Assembly (NCBI RefSeq): GCF_900099805.1
Contig: NZ_FNDR01000016.1
Coordinates: 62,001 to 126,000 of the forward strand
Source of the DNA: Variovorax sp. OV700
GTDB taxonomy: Bacteria; Pseudomonadota; Gammaproteobacteria; Burkholderiales; Burkholderiaceae_C
Direction of reading: 5' to 3'
Length of the DNA: 64,000 nt
Below are positions 33,777 through 42,577 of the stretch, in pieces; within the stretch, counting starts at the first letter, position 1, and the number at the start of each line of letters is the position of its first letter. The notes under the pieces are model-generated. The model saw nothing but the letters and a program-made list of their open reading frames with translations, ran no database searches and had not been told where the DNA came from. Both the position numbers and the translations under genes were made by a program.

Positions 33777-34931
33777 TCACTGCACCACGAGTTCGCCGTG
33801 CAATGCGCCTGCCGCCTTGACGGCGCGCAGGATGGAAATCACGTCGCGGGTGCTCGTCTTGAGCCGCGCGAGCGATTGCACGAGGTCGGAGACGGTGTTG
33901 GACCCGGCGACGAAGCCGGTGCCGTTCTGCTCGTCGACATCGATGCGCGTGTTGGTCACGACTGCTGTCCGGACGTCGGCGCCGCCATTCCACACGTTGG
34001 ACGGCTGCGAGGCCGTGTTCTGGTTGGAGATCGCGATCTTGATGTCCCCGTGCGAAATCGCCACCTTCGATATTCGGACGTCGCCTCCCGACACCACGGT
34101 GCCCGTGCGTTCGTTGATGACGACCTTGGCCCGCCGATCGGGTTCGACCATCACGTTCTCGATGCGGGTGAACAGGCTCACCAAGTCGCCGCGCTGTGCC
34201 GGCGGTACGGCAATCTCGATGCCGGAAGCATCCTTGGCTTTTGCCAAGCCGCCGCCCAGTTGGCTGTTGATGGCTGCGGCAACGCGGCTGGAGGTGGTGT
34301 AGTCGGGCTCGGAGAGCACGAAGGTCACGCTCTGCTGCTCGTCGAGCATGGCCGCATTGACGCCGACTTCGATGGTCGCCCCGTTCGGCACCGAGCCGGA
34401 GGTCGGATGGTTCTTCTGGACCACGTTGCCGTTGGCGTCATAGCGGTAGCCACCGACCGACAGGCTCCCCTGCGCCAGCGCATAAATACGGCCGTTGGCG
34501 CCTTTGAGCGGCGTCATCAACAGTGTGCCTCCCACCAGGCTGCGCGCGTCGCCCGCCGAGCTCACGGTGACATCGAGCGTGTCGCCTTCGCGTCCGAATG
34601 TTGGCAGGGCCGCACTGACCATCACGACGGCGACGTTGCGGCTCTGGATGGCCTCCGGAGCGATCGTCAGGTTGAACTGGGACAGCAGATTGGCCAGCGA
34701 CTGGCGTGCCGCGCGGTTGGCCGGCGAGTCGCCAGTCCCGGCCAGGCCGGTCACGATGCCGGTGCCGAACAGGGCGTTGTCGCGCCACCCCTTGAGCTTG
34801 CCAAGATCCTTGACGCGCATCACCTCGGCGGCGTGGGCACCCGTCAGCCCGGCGCAGCCCAGCGCAATGAGCAGTGCGCAGCGCAAGCCCGTGGTAGTTG
34901 CGCGCATGGCCCAGGTCATCGTTTTCATCAC
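33777..34931 (-). CDS. flgI: Flagellar P-ring protein FlgI
   Basis: The 384-residue product has a Sec signal peptide (residues 1-34, cleavage after AHA) and conserved segments RVKDLGKLKGWRDNALFGTGIVTGLAGTGDS, NVAVVMVSAALPTFGREGDTLDVTVSSAGDARSLVGGTLLMTPLKGANG and the C-terminal LNALKA-like ILRAVKAAGALHGELVVQ. FlgI polymerises around the rod in the peptidoglycan layer after export by the Sec route, helped by FlgA. It overlaps flgH (ATGA). Confidence 0.96.
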   Translation of the reverse strand: MMKTMTWAMRATTTGLRCALLIALGCAGLTGAHAAEVMRVKDLGKLKGWRDNALFGTGIVTGLAGTGDSPANRAARQSLANLLSQFNLTIAPEAIQSRNVAVVMVSAALPTFGREGDTLDVTVSSAGDARSLVGGTLLMTPLKGANGRIYALAQGSLSVGGYRYDANGNVVQKNHPTSGSVPNGATIEVGVNAAMLDEQQSVTFVLSEPDYTTSSRVAAAINSQLGGGLAKAKDASGIEIAVPPAQRGDLVSLFTRIENVMVEPDRRAKVVINERTGTVVSGGDVRISKVAISHGDIKIAISNQNTASQPSNVWNGGADVRTAVVTNTRIDVDEQNGTGFVAGSNTVSDLVQSLARLKTSTRDVISILRAVKAAGALHGELVVQ

Positions 34932-35530
34932 AGTCCCAGCCAGTCGAAAACCTTGCGCCAGATGCTGCGCCGCGCGCGGTCCGAGACATCGCCCTCGCCG
35001 ACATAGGTAATGCGCGCGTCGGCGAGGCGGGTGGACAGAACGACATTGCCATCGGAGATGTCCTGGGCGCGCACGCGGCCTTCCAGATTGACCTTCTGCA
35101 ATTCTTCATTGACCGTCAGCAGCTGTTCCCCGGCCACGCGCAGCTCGCCGTTGGGCAGCACGTCCTGGACCGTCACCGTGAGCGTCGCCAGCAGTTTGTT
35201 CGCCCGCTGAGTGCGCCCGCCTCCATCGAATTCGCCGGCCACCCCGATACCGAGCTGCCCCACGACCTTGCCGCCGGTGTGGGTCACCGATCCGGTGATG
35301 TCGTTGGCGCGGCGGGTGCCGGTGTTAGCGCTGGTCGATGCCGAGGAGTTCTCGAAGACCTGAACCGTGAGCGAGTCGCCGATGCGAAAGGCCTTGTTGT
35401 CCGCGGTGAGCGGACGGAAACTTCCCTCCTGATAGAGGCTTTCCGCCGACACGGGCGCGAGCGACGACACGGCCATCAGGATTGCAAGCGTTGCCATTTC
35501 GTACCAGGGAATGTGCGATCGCGCCGTCAT
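34928..35530 (-). CDS. flgH: Flagellar L-ring protein FlgH lacking the lipobox cysteine
   Basis: The 200-residue product has the FlgH core: FRIGDSLTVQVFENSSASTSANTG, a Gly-rich middle (VVGQLGIGVAGEFDGGG) and LLATLTVTVQDVLPNGELRVAGEQLLTVNEE. FlgH is normally an outer-membrane lipoprotein with an LxxC lipobox. Here the signal peptide ends VSSLAPVSAES, and I see no Cys in the protein, so it would be processed by signal peptidase I. The L-ring would then insert without an acyl anchor. It overlaps flgA and flgI. Confidence 0.92.
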   Translation of the reverse strand: MTARSHIPWYEMATLAILMAVSSLAPVSAESLYQEGSFRPLTADNKAFRIGDSLTVQVFENSSASTSANTGTRRANDITGSVTHTGGKVVGQLGIGVAGEFDGGGRTQRANKLLATLTVTVQDVLPNGELRVAGEQLLTVNEELQKVNLEGRVRAQDISDGNVVLSTRLADARITYVGEGDVSDRARRSIWRKVFDWLGL

Positions 35531-36612
35531 GGCTGTACCTCTACCTGTCCGCGGCCCGTGACTCGGGCGAGCACCTCCGCGCGCGATCCGGGCACCTTGA
35601 CGCGGACGATCTGCCCCTGCCGCCCATCCTGCAACACCTCGACGCGGCTCTCGACGGACACAGCGCCGCTGCGCGACTGCAGGTTCGCCCAGTTGCCACG
35701 GGTGACCACCGGCTCGGGTTCGAGATGGGCATCGGTGAGGACCTCGCCAGCGCGAAGGGGGCGGCGCAGACGCTGTGGTTTGTCGGATGCGAGATTGGTA
35801 TGGTCGTCGGAGCCAGTGGGAACCAGCGCGCCGCGCTTGACCGTCGTCAGATCGACTTCGCGTTTCTGCATCGCACCGGCGACAACGATCCCGTCGATCA
35901 CCGTTCCGCTGTCCATGCCCGCGGCAGCGACTGTGAGCGGCGCCCAGGCATCGACCTCGAAGGTCACCGCCGTCGTCCGGACGAACCGGTCGTCCACCCA
36001 GGCATCGACCCAGACCAACATGCGCTTGGACGGCATCGCCTGTTTCGCAAGCGGCCGCACCCGAAGCATCGGCATACCGGCCGGCAGCATCAGATCGCGG
36101 ACCGCGCTCGCGGCCTGCACATTGGCCCGCACGCTGCGTTCGGCCAGCCAGCGCAGGAGCACCGAGCGGGCTGCGTTGGCGATGGTCTCGCCAGACAGCT
36201 GCTGTGAGGCGCTTTCGATTTCAGTTTCCTCAGCTCCTTCCCAGCGGATGATCGGGCTCCGCCCACTTGATGCGCCATTTGGTGCTTGCAGACCGCTTCG
36301 CGTCTCAACCCAACGCGCGATCGTGTCGCGGTCGAGGGTGACCGGGGAGCCGGGCCGCGGCGCAGTGCCGATCGGGAGCGCCATCAACTGCCGCAGCATC
36401 GGCAAGTCTCGGGTCGTCAGAAACGCAATGTCCCCCAAGCGCACAGGGGTCTGGCTGAGCTTGACATGCGGCCGCAGTTCGATCGAGACCGCTGCCCCCG
36501 TCGCCGTTTGCGCACTTGGCCCGACAGGCGCCAACGGCGCCGCGCCGGCAGCCGCGTAGCCAGCCGCGCACAGCGCGATCAGCACGCCACGCGTTTTACT
36601 TGCGAAGGCCAT
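35527..36612 (-). CDS. flgA: P-ring assembly chaperone FlgA (long form)
   Basis: The 361-residue product has a signal peptide (LIALCAAGYAAAGAAP) and a C-terminal SAF domain (RPLRAGEVLTDAHLEPEPVVTRGNW, VRVKVPGSRAEVLARVTGRGQVEV) of the FlgA type. FlgA assists FlgI assembly in the periplasm. It is longer than the enterobacterial protein (about 220) because of an extra N-terminal region of roughly 150 residues containing a second SAF-like start (RPHVKLSQTPVRLGDIAFL). Its start overlaps the end of flgG by 17 bases. Confidence 0.88.
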   Translation of the reverse strand: MAFASKTRGVLIALCAAGYAAAGAAPLAPVGPSAQTATGAAVSIELRPHVKLSQTPVRLGDIAFLTTRDLPMLRQLMALPIGTAPRPGSPVTLDRDTIARWVETRSGLQAPNGASSGRSPIIRWEGAEETEIESASQQLSGETIANAARSVLLRWLAERSVRANVQAASAVRDLMLPAGMPMLRVRPLAKQAMPSKRMLVWVDAWVDDRFVRTTAVTFEVDAWAPLTVAAAGMDSGTVIDGIVVAGAMQKREVDLTTVKRGALVPTGSDDHTNLASDKPQRLRRPLRAGEVLTDAHLEPEPVVTRGNWANLQSRSGAVSVESRVEVLQDGRQGQIVRVKVPGSRAEVLARVTGRGQVEVQP

Positions 36613-37384
36613 TGATCATTCCCAGCATCTCGTCCGACGCCTGTATGACCTTCACATTCGCTTCATACACGCGCTGGGCCACCATCAAATTGACCATCTC
36701 CTCGGTCAACTTCACGTTCGATCCTTCAAGGAAACCCTGAGCCAAACTGCCCATGCCGTCCTCGGTGGCGCGCCCCGAAATCGCCTCGCCCGAGTTCGTG
36801 CTCGACCGGTAGAGGTTGTCACCTTGCGCCAGCAGTGCCGACGGGCTCGTGAAACGCACGAGTTCGAGCTGGCCCAGTTCGACAGGCGTGGACTGGCCTG
36901 CGACCTGGATCCGTACACGCCCATCGCTGTCAATCTGCATGTTCTGGGCGTTGTCTGGGATGGCCAGGTTGGGCTTGAGCGGATAGCCGCCTTGCGTGGC
37001 CAGCAGCCCGTCGCGATTGACCTTGAAGGTCCCGCCTCGCGTGTACGCGCTCGAACCGTCGGGCATCGTGACCTCGAGGAAGCCTTCGCCTTGGATCGCG
37101 ACGTCGAAGGCCGACTCGGTCTTCTTGAGGTCTCCCATGTCGAACAACTTCGACACGCCCGCCACTCCGACGCCAGCGCCGAGCCGGTTGGTGCCACCGA
37201 GAACGCCTGCTCCCTCTTGGGCCGGTAGAAGCCGGGCCGCCTCGCGCACCATCAGATCGGTGAATCCGACCTTGCTCTTCTTGAAGCCCGTGGTGTTGAC
37301 GTTGGCCAGGTTGTTCGCAATGGTGTCGACATTGAGCTGCTGGGCCTGCATGCCGGTGGCACTGATATAGAGGGCATCAAACAT
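36596..37384 (-). CDS. flgG: Distal rod protein FlgG
   Basis: The 262-residue product has textbook FlgG motifs: LYISATGMQAQQLNVDTIANNLANVNTTGFKKSKVGFTDLMVREA, FLEVTMPDGSSAYTRGGTFKVNRDGLLAT and the C-terminal GFLEGSNVKLTEEMVNLMVAQRVYEANVKVIQASDEMLGMINGL. Length is normal. It forms the distal rod crossing the periplasm inside the P and L rings. It is preceded by flgF with a 42-base gap. Confidence 0.97.
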   Translation of the reverse strand: MFDALYISATGMQAQQLNVDTIANNLANVNTTGFKKSKVGFTDLMVREAARLLPAQEGAGVLGGTNRLGAGVGVAGVSKLFDMGDLKKTESAFDVAIQGEGFLEVTMPDGSSAYTRGGTFKVNRDGLLATQGGYPLKPNLAIPDNAQNMQIDSDGRVRIQVAGQSTPVELGQLELVRFTSPSALLAQGDNLYRSSTNSGEAISGRATEDGMGSLAQGFLEGSNVKLTEEMVNLMVAQRVYEANVKVIQASDEMLGMINGLRK

Positions 37385-37426
37385 GGTTCATCTCGTTCTT
37401 GAAAGTGAATAGGGGCGCGGTGCGGC

Positions 37427-38230
37427 TCACGAGAGCTCGCCGAGCTTGCGAATGGCTGCGCCGATCATTTCGTCATAGCCCAGGGCCACTCTCTGCATGG
37501 ATTCGAAATGCCGCATCGACTGGATCAGCTGCACCATTTCCTGCAACGAGTTCACGTTGGAGTTCTCGAGAAAGCCTTGCCGAAGATCGATCTCGCTGTC
37601 CGTAAGCTGGCTCGGCACCTGGCCCGTGCCCATCAAGCCGTCCCCCATGCGCTGCAGGCTTGTCATGTCGTCGAACCGAACGACTTTGAGCTGCGCGATC
37701 GGGGTGGATTCAGCTCCGCCGCCGGGCTTTGCCTCGAAGACCAGGCCCGCGGCATCGATCGTCGGATTGGGATGGGTGAGCACGATTTCGCCGCCCTGCC
37801 CCATGACCGGATGGCCTTGCGCTGTGACGAGCCGGCCGCGCGCATCCAGTTGCCAGTTACCCTGCCGCGTATAGGCAAGTCCCGCGTCGGTAGATACCTC
37901 GAAGAAGCCCGGCGTCGTGAGAGCCACGTCGAGGTTCTGGCTGGTCGTCTTCAGCGTACCGGGCCGCGCATCGGTCTGGATCAGGAGGGCGCCGACAGAG
38001 GCCGCAGCCGCGCCCTCGGGCGACCTTGCCCCCTCGGCCTGCAGGCCGCGGGCCGCAACTTCGGCGGTGGTCATGGCGGCGGCGAAAGCTCCCGCACCGG
38101 ATGGCAGCGCCATGGCAACTTCGCGCTTGTACCCGGGTGTCATGGCATTGGCCATGTTCAGGCTGATGCGCTCCAGACGGCCCATGTCCTGTTGCATGCT
38201 GTGCAGGCTGATGGCCAAAACATCGGTCAT
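37427..38230 (-). CDS. flgF: Proximal rod protein FlgF
   Basis: The 267-residue product is a rod-family protein with ISLHSMQQDMGRLERISLNMANAMTPGYKREV at the N-terminus, GFFEVSTDAGLAYTRQGNWQLDARGRLVTAQGHPV in the middle and QGFLENSNVNSLQEMVQLIQSMRHFESMQRVALGYDEMIGAAIRKLGEL at the end. It lies beside flgG, as is usual. ATG 38230 (MTDVLAIS) is preferred to an upstream start at 38251, as in related proteins. Confidence 0.93.
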   Translation of the reverse strand: MTDVLAISLHSMQQDMGRLERISLNMANAMTPGYKREVAMALPSGAGAFAAAMTTAEVAARGLQAEGARSPEGAAAASVGALLIQTDARPGTLKTTSQNLDVALTTPGFFEVSTDAGLAYTRQGNWQLDARGRLVTAQGHPVMGQGGEIVLTHPNPTIDAAGLVFEAKPGGGAESTPIAQLKVVRFDDMTSLQRMGDGLMGTGQVPSQLTDSEIDLRQGFLENSNVNSLQEMVQLIQSMRHFESMQRVALGYDEMIGAAIRKLGELS

Positions 38231-38247
38231 GGAATCTGTCCTGTGTC

Positions 38248-40344
38248 TCAAATCTGAACGACGCCGAACGACTTCAGCTCGACGGTATGGGGAACCTCGG
38301 TCATCGACAACACGCGCAGATGCGGCATCACGCGCTCCGACAACGCACGCACGTGGCGGCGCAGCTCGGGGGCGCAGAGCAGCACGGGCAGCAGGTTGCT
38401 TTTCATCATCCGTTCGGTTTGTTGGACCAGGCGCTTCATGAGCTGCTCGGTCAGGCGCGGGTCAAGAACAAAGGGCTGCGCGCCCCCTTCTTCGGTGCCC
38501 GAATGCACGCTTTGCAGGAACTGGCTTTCGATCGCGGGGTCGAGGGTCAGGACATGCAACGACGTCGCTTCGCCGAGAAGGCCCTGGCAGATCGCGTGAC
38601 CCAGCCGCTGGCGGACGACTTCGGTGAGATGGTTGGCATCGCGGCTGGCACGCCCCGCATCGGCGAGGGTTTCGAGGATCGCCTCGATATGGCGCACGGA
38701 GACCTTCTCTCGCAGCAGGTTCTGCAAGACCTTCTGAACGTCGCTCGACGAGAGCACCGTGGGGATCAACTCCTCGACCAGGCCGGGCTGGGATTGCCGC
38801 ACACGGGCCAACAGGCGATCGACTTCTGCGCGCGTGAGCAACGTGGCGGACTCACGCCTGAGCATCTCGGTCAGATGCGTCATGAAGACAGTCGGCGCAT
38901 CGACCAAGGTGTATTTCGCCTGGCTGGCCGCTTCGCGCTGGCTTTCCTCGATCCACAACGCTGGCAGTCCGTACGTCGGGTCGCGGGTCGGCTCGCCAGG
39001 CACCGACTTGATGTCCCCCGCGGGATGGATGGCGAGCAGCCTGTCGGCGCGAGCCTCGCCCTTTCCGACCAGCACGCCGTCGAGATGAATTTCGTACCTG
39101 TCGGCCGATAGCCGCGCCGAATCCTTGAACCGGACACGTGGCAGCACCAGGCCGAACTCCTGCGCGTGCTGCTTGCGGAAGCTTGCGACACGCTCCATGA
39201 AAACGCTGCCGGGCTGATTGATCAACGGCACCCAGTTGCTGCCCAGTTGAACCTCGATCGGCTCCACCTGGAGCTGCGCGTAGGGATCGTCATTCGTGGA
39301 GGCGGCTGCGCCAACCTCCGCCGTGATTGGCGCATCACCCGCGGCGCCGCCAGGTGCTCCGGCATCCCTCGCGCCTGCGGTCTTGGCCTTGGCCGCGCGG
39401 TAGAGCATGGTCGCGGCCAGCAGGAAGCAAGCGGTCAGCGCGAGCGTCGGCACGGCGGGAATACCAGGTAGCACAAGCAAACCGCCGAGTGCCATCGCCA
39501 CGAGAAGAAGCGTCTTGGGGAACGAGCTGATCTGCCTCAAGGCCTCTCGGCTCAGATTGGCGTCGGACGCGGAACGCGTGACGATGATGCCCGTCCCGAC
39601 GGCGATTACGAGCGCCGGCACCTGCGTCACGATGCCGTCGCCGATGGTCAGCAGGGTGTACGTCTGCAGCGCCTGGCCCCAGGGAAGGCCGTGCTGCATC
39701 ACGCCGATCACCAGGCCACCGATGATGTTGATCAACAGGATGATGATGCCGGCGATCGCATCGCCCTTGACGAACTTGCTGGCACCGTCCATGGCCCCAT
39801 AGAAGCCGGCTTCTTTTTCGAGGTTCTTGCGGCGACGTTGAGCCTCGGCCTGGTCGATGAAGCCCATGTTGAGGTCGGCGTCGATGCTCATCTGCTGGCC
39901 CGGCATGCTGTCGAGCGTGAAACGAGCGGCGACCTCGGACACCCGCTGGGCACCGCTGGTGACCACCACATACTGCACCACGATGAGGATGAGAAAGACG
40001 ATCAACCCGATGACGTAGTTCCCACCGACCACGAAAGCGCCGATTGCACCGATCACGCGTCCGGCATCGCCATCCGAGAGGATCAGCCGGGTGGCCGCCA
40101 CGTTGAGCGACAAACGAAACAAGGTCGCGATCAGGAGCAGCGACGGGAAGGTGGAAAACTCCACCGGCCTGGCCATGTAGAAGGTCAGCAGCAGCACGAG
40201 AAATGCGAAGCTGAAGTTGCTCAGGATCAGGAAATCGAGCAGCCCGCTGGGTATGGGTGCAAAAAGCACCACCAGCACGCCGAGCACGAGCAGCACCAGC
40301 GCAATATCGCTGTGTTTGCCGAGAGTGCGTGCCAGCGCGTTCAT
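38248..40344 (-). CDS. flhA: Flagellar export gate protein FlhA
   Basis: The 698-residue product has about eight membrane segments in the first 320 residues, the FHIPEP-type cytoplasmic motif region (RVSEVAARFTLDSMPGQQMSIDADLNMGFID) and the large C-terminal substrate-binding domain (VLSSSDVQKVLQNLLREKVSVRHIEAILETLADAGR). Length is normal. FlhA forms the nonameric ring that receives substrate-chaperone complexes and uses the proton gradient. It overlaps flhB (ATGA). Confidence 0.97.
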   Translation of the reverse strand: MNALARTLGKHSDIALVLLVLGVLVVLFAPIPSGLLDFLILSNFSFAFLVLLLTFYMARPVEFSTFPSLLLIATLFRLSLNVAATRLILSDGDAGRVIGAIGAFVVGGNYVIGLIVFLILIVVQYVVVTSGAQRVSEVAARFTLDSMPGQQMSIDADLNMGFIDQAEAQRRRKNLEKEAGFYGAMDGASKFVKGDAIAGIIILLINIIGGLVIGVMQHGLPWGQALQTYTLLTIGDGIVTQVPALVIAVGTGIIVTRSASDANLSREALRQISSFPKTLLLVAMALGGLLVLPGIPAVPTLALTACFLLAATMLYRAAKAKTAGARDAGAPGGAAGDAPITAEVGAAASTNDDPYAQLQVEPIEVQLGSNWVPLINQPGSVFMERVASFRKQHAQEFGLVLPRVRFKDSARLSADRYEIHLDGVLVGKGEARADRLLAIHPAGDIKSVPGEPTRDPTYGLPALWIEESQREAASQAKYTLVDAPTVFMTHLTEMLRRESATLLTRAEVDRLLARVRQSQPGLVEELIPTVLSSSDVQKVLQNLLREKVSVRHIEAILETLADAGRASRDANHLTEVVRQRLGHAICQGLLGEATSLHVLTLDPAIESQFLQSVHSGTEEGGAQPFVLDPRLTEQLMKRLVQQTERMMKSNLLPVLLCAPELRRHVRALSERVMPHLRVLSMTEVPHTVELKSFGVVQI

Positions 40345-41435
40345 GAAACCGTTCCAGCGCCAACGCGACCTTGTCGCTGTTCACGCATCGCGAACACCCA
40401 GACGATGATGCGTGCGACCTGCGCATAGAGATCAGGCGGCACCGGATGGTCGACCGCCAACTCGCGATAGAGCTGCCGTGCCAGCGCGGGGTTGCGCACC
40501 ACGGGGATCCGATGGCGCGCGGCAATCTCGCGCATCGCGGCCGCCATGTGCCCGGCGCCTTTGGCAATCAATTGAGGAGAGGCCATTCGGCCGTGCTCGT
40601 ACTTCAGGGCCACCGCAAGGTGGGTTGGATTCGTGATGAGCACGTCCGCATTGCGCGTCTGTCGCAGCGCCAGGCTTCGCTTGAGCATTTCGCGGCGCAG
40701 TTCCCGCAACCGGGCCCTGATGCGCGGGTCACCCTCGCGTTGCTTGGTCTCGTCCTTCAGTTCACGCTGGCTCATGCGCATCTTCTTGGCGAATTCGTGC
40801 CGCGTATACATGAGATCTAGCAAAGCAATCAGGCCCAGCACGAGCGCCAACTTGAGTCCCACGCTGGCAAGGTCGCCAAGGAGCGTGCGCAGGTATCCCA
40901 CCGCGGACAAGGATGCGAGTGCATAGAACTGGCCCGCCAGGGCCTTGAGACTCATGAATGCGACCAGCGCTAGCAAAGCGAGCTTCCCGAGGGCGCGCGC
41001 GGTATCGAACAGCACTCGCATCGAGAACAGCTTCTTGAGGCCATTGACCGGGTTGACGCGATCGAAGTCGACCTTGACCGGCTCGAACGAAAATATGGGC
41101 CCGGTCTGCACCATGTTGCCGACGATGGCCGCCAACATGACCGTCGCGAAGAAGGGAGCCGAGATGGCAAGCCCGGCCCGCAAGGCGCGCTCGATCATGG
41201 GCCAGAGGCCGACCCCCGAGGGCTCCATCCGCCCCGCGTGGACTAGCAGCGCCAGATCGAAGCGGAATTGGCTGACCACCGCTTCGAAACCCCGCCACGT
41301 CAAATAGACGACTGCGACGGCAAATACGAGTGCCGCTACGAGGTCCGCGCTCTTCGCAGTCTGCCCGCGTTCGCGCGCGCGCTGCAGCTTGTAGGGCGTG
41401 GCCGCTGCGTTTCGATCGAGATCCTGCTCAGCCAT
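40341..41435 (-). CDS. flhB: Flagellar export switch protein FlhB
   Basis: The 364-residue product has four membrane segments followed by a basic linker (YTRHEFAKKMRMSQRELKDETKQREGDP) and the autocleavage site NPTH in NADVLITNPTHLAVAL. FlhB self-cleavage switches export from rod/hook to later substrates. The site is intact, which implies the substrate switch is kept although no filament gene is present in this window. Length and N-terminal EQDLDRNAAATPYKLQRARERGQ are typical. Confidence 0.97.
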   Translation of the reverse strand: MAEQDLDRNAAATPYKLQRARERGQTAKSADLVAALVFAVAVVYLTWRGFEAVVSQFRFDLALLVHAGRMEPSGVGLWPMIERALRAGLAISAPFFATVMLAAIVGNMVQTGPIFSFEPVKVDFDRVNPVNGLKKLFSMRVLFDTARALGKLALLALVAFMSLKALAGQFYALASLSAVGYLRTLLGDLASVGLKLALVLGLIALLDLMYTRHEFAKKMRMSQRELKDETKQREGDPRIRARLRELRREMLKRSLALRQTRNADVLITNPTHLAVALKYEHGRMASPQLIAKGAGHMAAAMREIAARHRIPVVRNPALARQLYRELAVDHPVPPDLYAQVARIIVWVFAMREQRQGRVGAGTVS

Positions 41436-42292
41436 CAGCGAATCTGCTCACGCCGAGGCGAAACTGCAGGCGGAGTGTTAGCCGCGACGAAAATGGCATC
41501 CCAAGTGGTGGCGATGGTTGCGTAGACCCGGGTCATCACACCGCCAATGCCCGAAAACCAGAGCGACAACGCAATGAGGCCGACCACGATCTTGATGGGA
41601 ATGCCCATGGTGAACATGTTCATCTGGGGAAGGTTCCGGCCCACCACGCCCAGGACGAACTCCACCAGCAGGATGCAAAACACTACGGGCGCGGCCAATG
41701 CGAAACCCAGGCTGAACAGGCCGGTCCCCTGTTTCAGCAACGGCTCTGCGGCATGCGCCAGAGACCATGGTGCACCGACGGGAAAGCGTTCGACGCTGTA
41801 GCCGATGCCACGCAACAGTGCGTGATGCCCGTTGACCAGGAAGAAGACAAGGACCGCAAGGTATTGAAAGGCCGTCGTCAGGATCGGAACCGGGCGTGCC
41901 GTGACGGGATCGATGATTTGCGCAATGCCGAAGCCGAGTTGAATGTCGAGCAATTGCCCCGCTACTGCGAACGCACCGAAGGCCAGCAGGATGCCAAGCC
42001 CCAGCGTTGCTCCCAGGACCAGTTCCGCAATGGCAGCGAAAACGAAGGACTCCCAGCCACCCCAGATGCCCGTGGGCAGGGAAAGCCCCGATGCGAGCGC
42101 AACGGACAGCCCCAGGATCAGCAGCATGCGAACCGAGGCAGGCAGAGGCACGGCGTAGAACACCGGCGTCATGGCGAAGGTGGCGGCGACCCGCAAGGCC
42201 AGAAGGCCGGTGAAAGCCAGCCATGCCGTTAAGCCGAACTCAGGCACCGCCGCAAGCAAGGCAGGCACCGAATGTGATGGCAAGAGGTCCAT
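41435..42292 (-). CDS. fliR: Flagellar export gate protein FliR
   Basis: The 285-residue integral membrane protein has about six hydrophobic segments and FliR hallmarks (LLALRVAATFAMTPVFYAVPLPASVRMLLILGLSVAL, VSLWFSGIGGVM). It forms the FliPQR export portal. The C-terminus carries a short hydrophilic extension. The stop shares a base with the flhB start. fliQ lies 18 bases upstream. Confidence 0.94.
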   Translation of the reverse strand: MDLLPSHSVPALLAAVPEFGLTAWLAFTGLLALRVAATFAMTPVFYAVPLPASVRMLLILGLSVALASGLSLPTGIWGGWESFVFAAIAELVLGATLGLGILLAFGAFAVAGQLLDIQLGFGIAQIIDPVTARPVPILTTAFQYLAVLVFFLVNGHHALLRGIGYSVERFPVGAPWSLAHAAEPLLKQGTGLFSLGFALAAPVVFCILLVEFVLGVVGRNLPQMNMFTMGIPIKIVVGLIALSLWFSGIGGVMTRVYATIATTWDAIFVAANTPPAVSPRREQIR

Positions 42293-42310
42293 ATGGAGAA
42301 GGCGCTCGAT

Positions 42311-42577
42311 CTAGAACATCGAGGGAATGCCGCTCCACAGCTGAACGGTGAACTGCGTGAGTTTGCGCAGCATCCAAGGCCCCGCCAAGATCATCACTGC
42401 GCCAGCCGTAACGAGCTTGGGGACGAATGTCAGCGACATTTCCTGCACCTGCGTCACGACCTGAAGCACGCTGATGACAATGCCCACGAGCATGGTGAGC
42501 CCGAGCAGAGGAAGGCATACCCAAAGCCCGGTCCAGAACAGATCCGACATCATCTTCAGGGCAAGATCCGCGTGCAT
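42311..42577 (-). CDS. fliQ: Flagellar export gate protein FliQ, first gene of the operon
   Basis: The 88-residue product has two membrane helices (LFWTGLWVCLPLLGLTMLVGIVISVLQVVTQVQEMSLTFVPKLVTAGAVMILAGPWMLRKL) with the FliQ loop TQVQEMSLTFVPK. Normal FliQ is about 89 residues, so ATG 42577 is favoured over 42598. It opens the 22-kb flagellar operon; no flagellar gene lies upstream. In most genomes fliQ follows fliP directly, which is not the case here. Confidence 0.95.
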   Translation of the reverse strand: MHADLALKMMSDLFWTGLWVCLPLLGLTMLVGIVISVLQVVTQVQEMSLTFVPKLVTAGAVMILAGPWMLRKLTQFTVQLWSGIPSMF

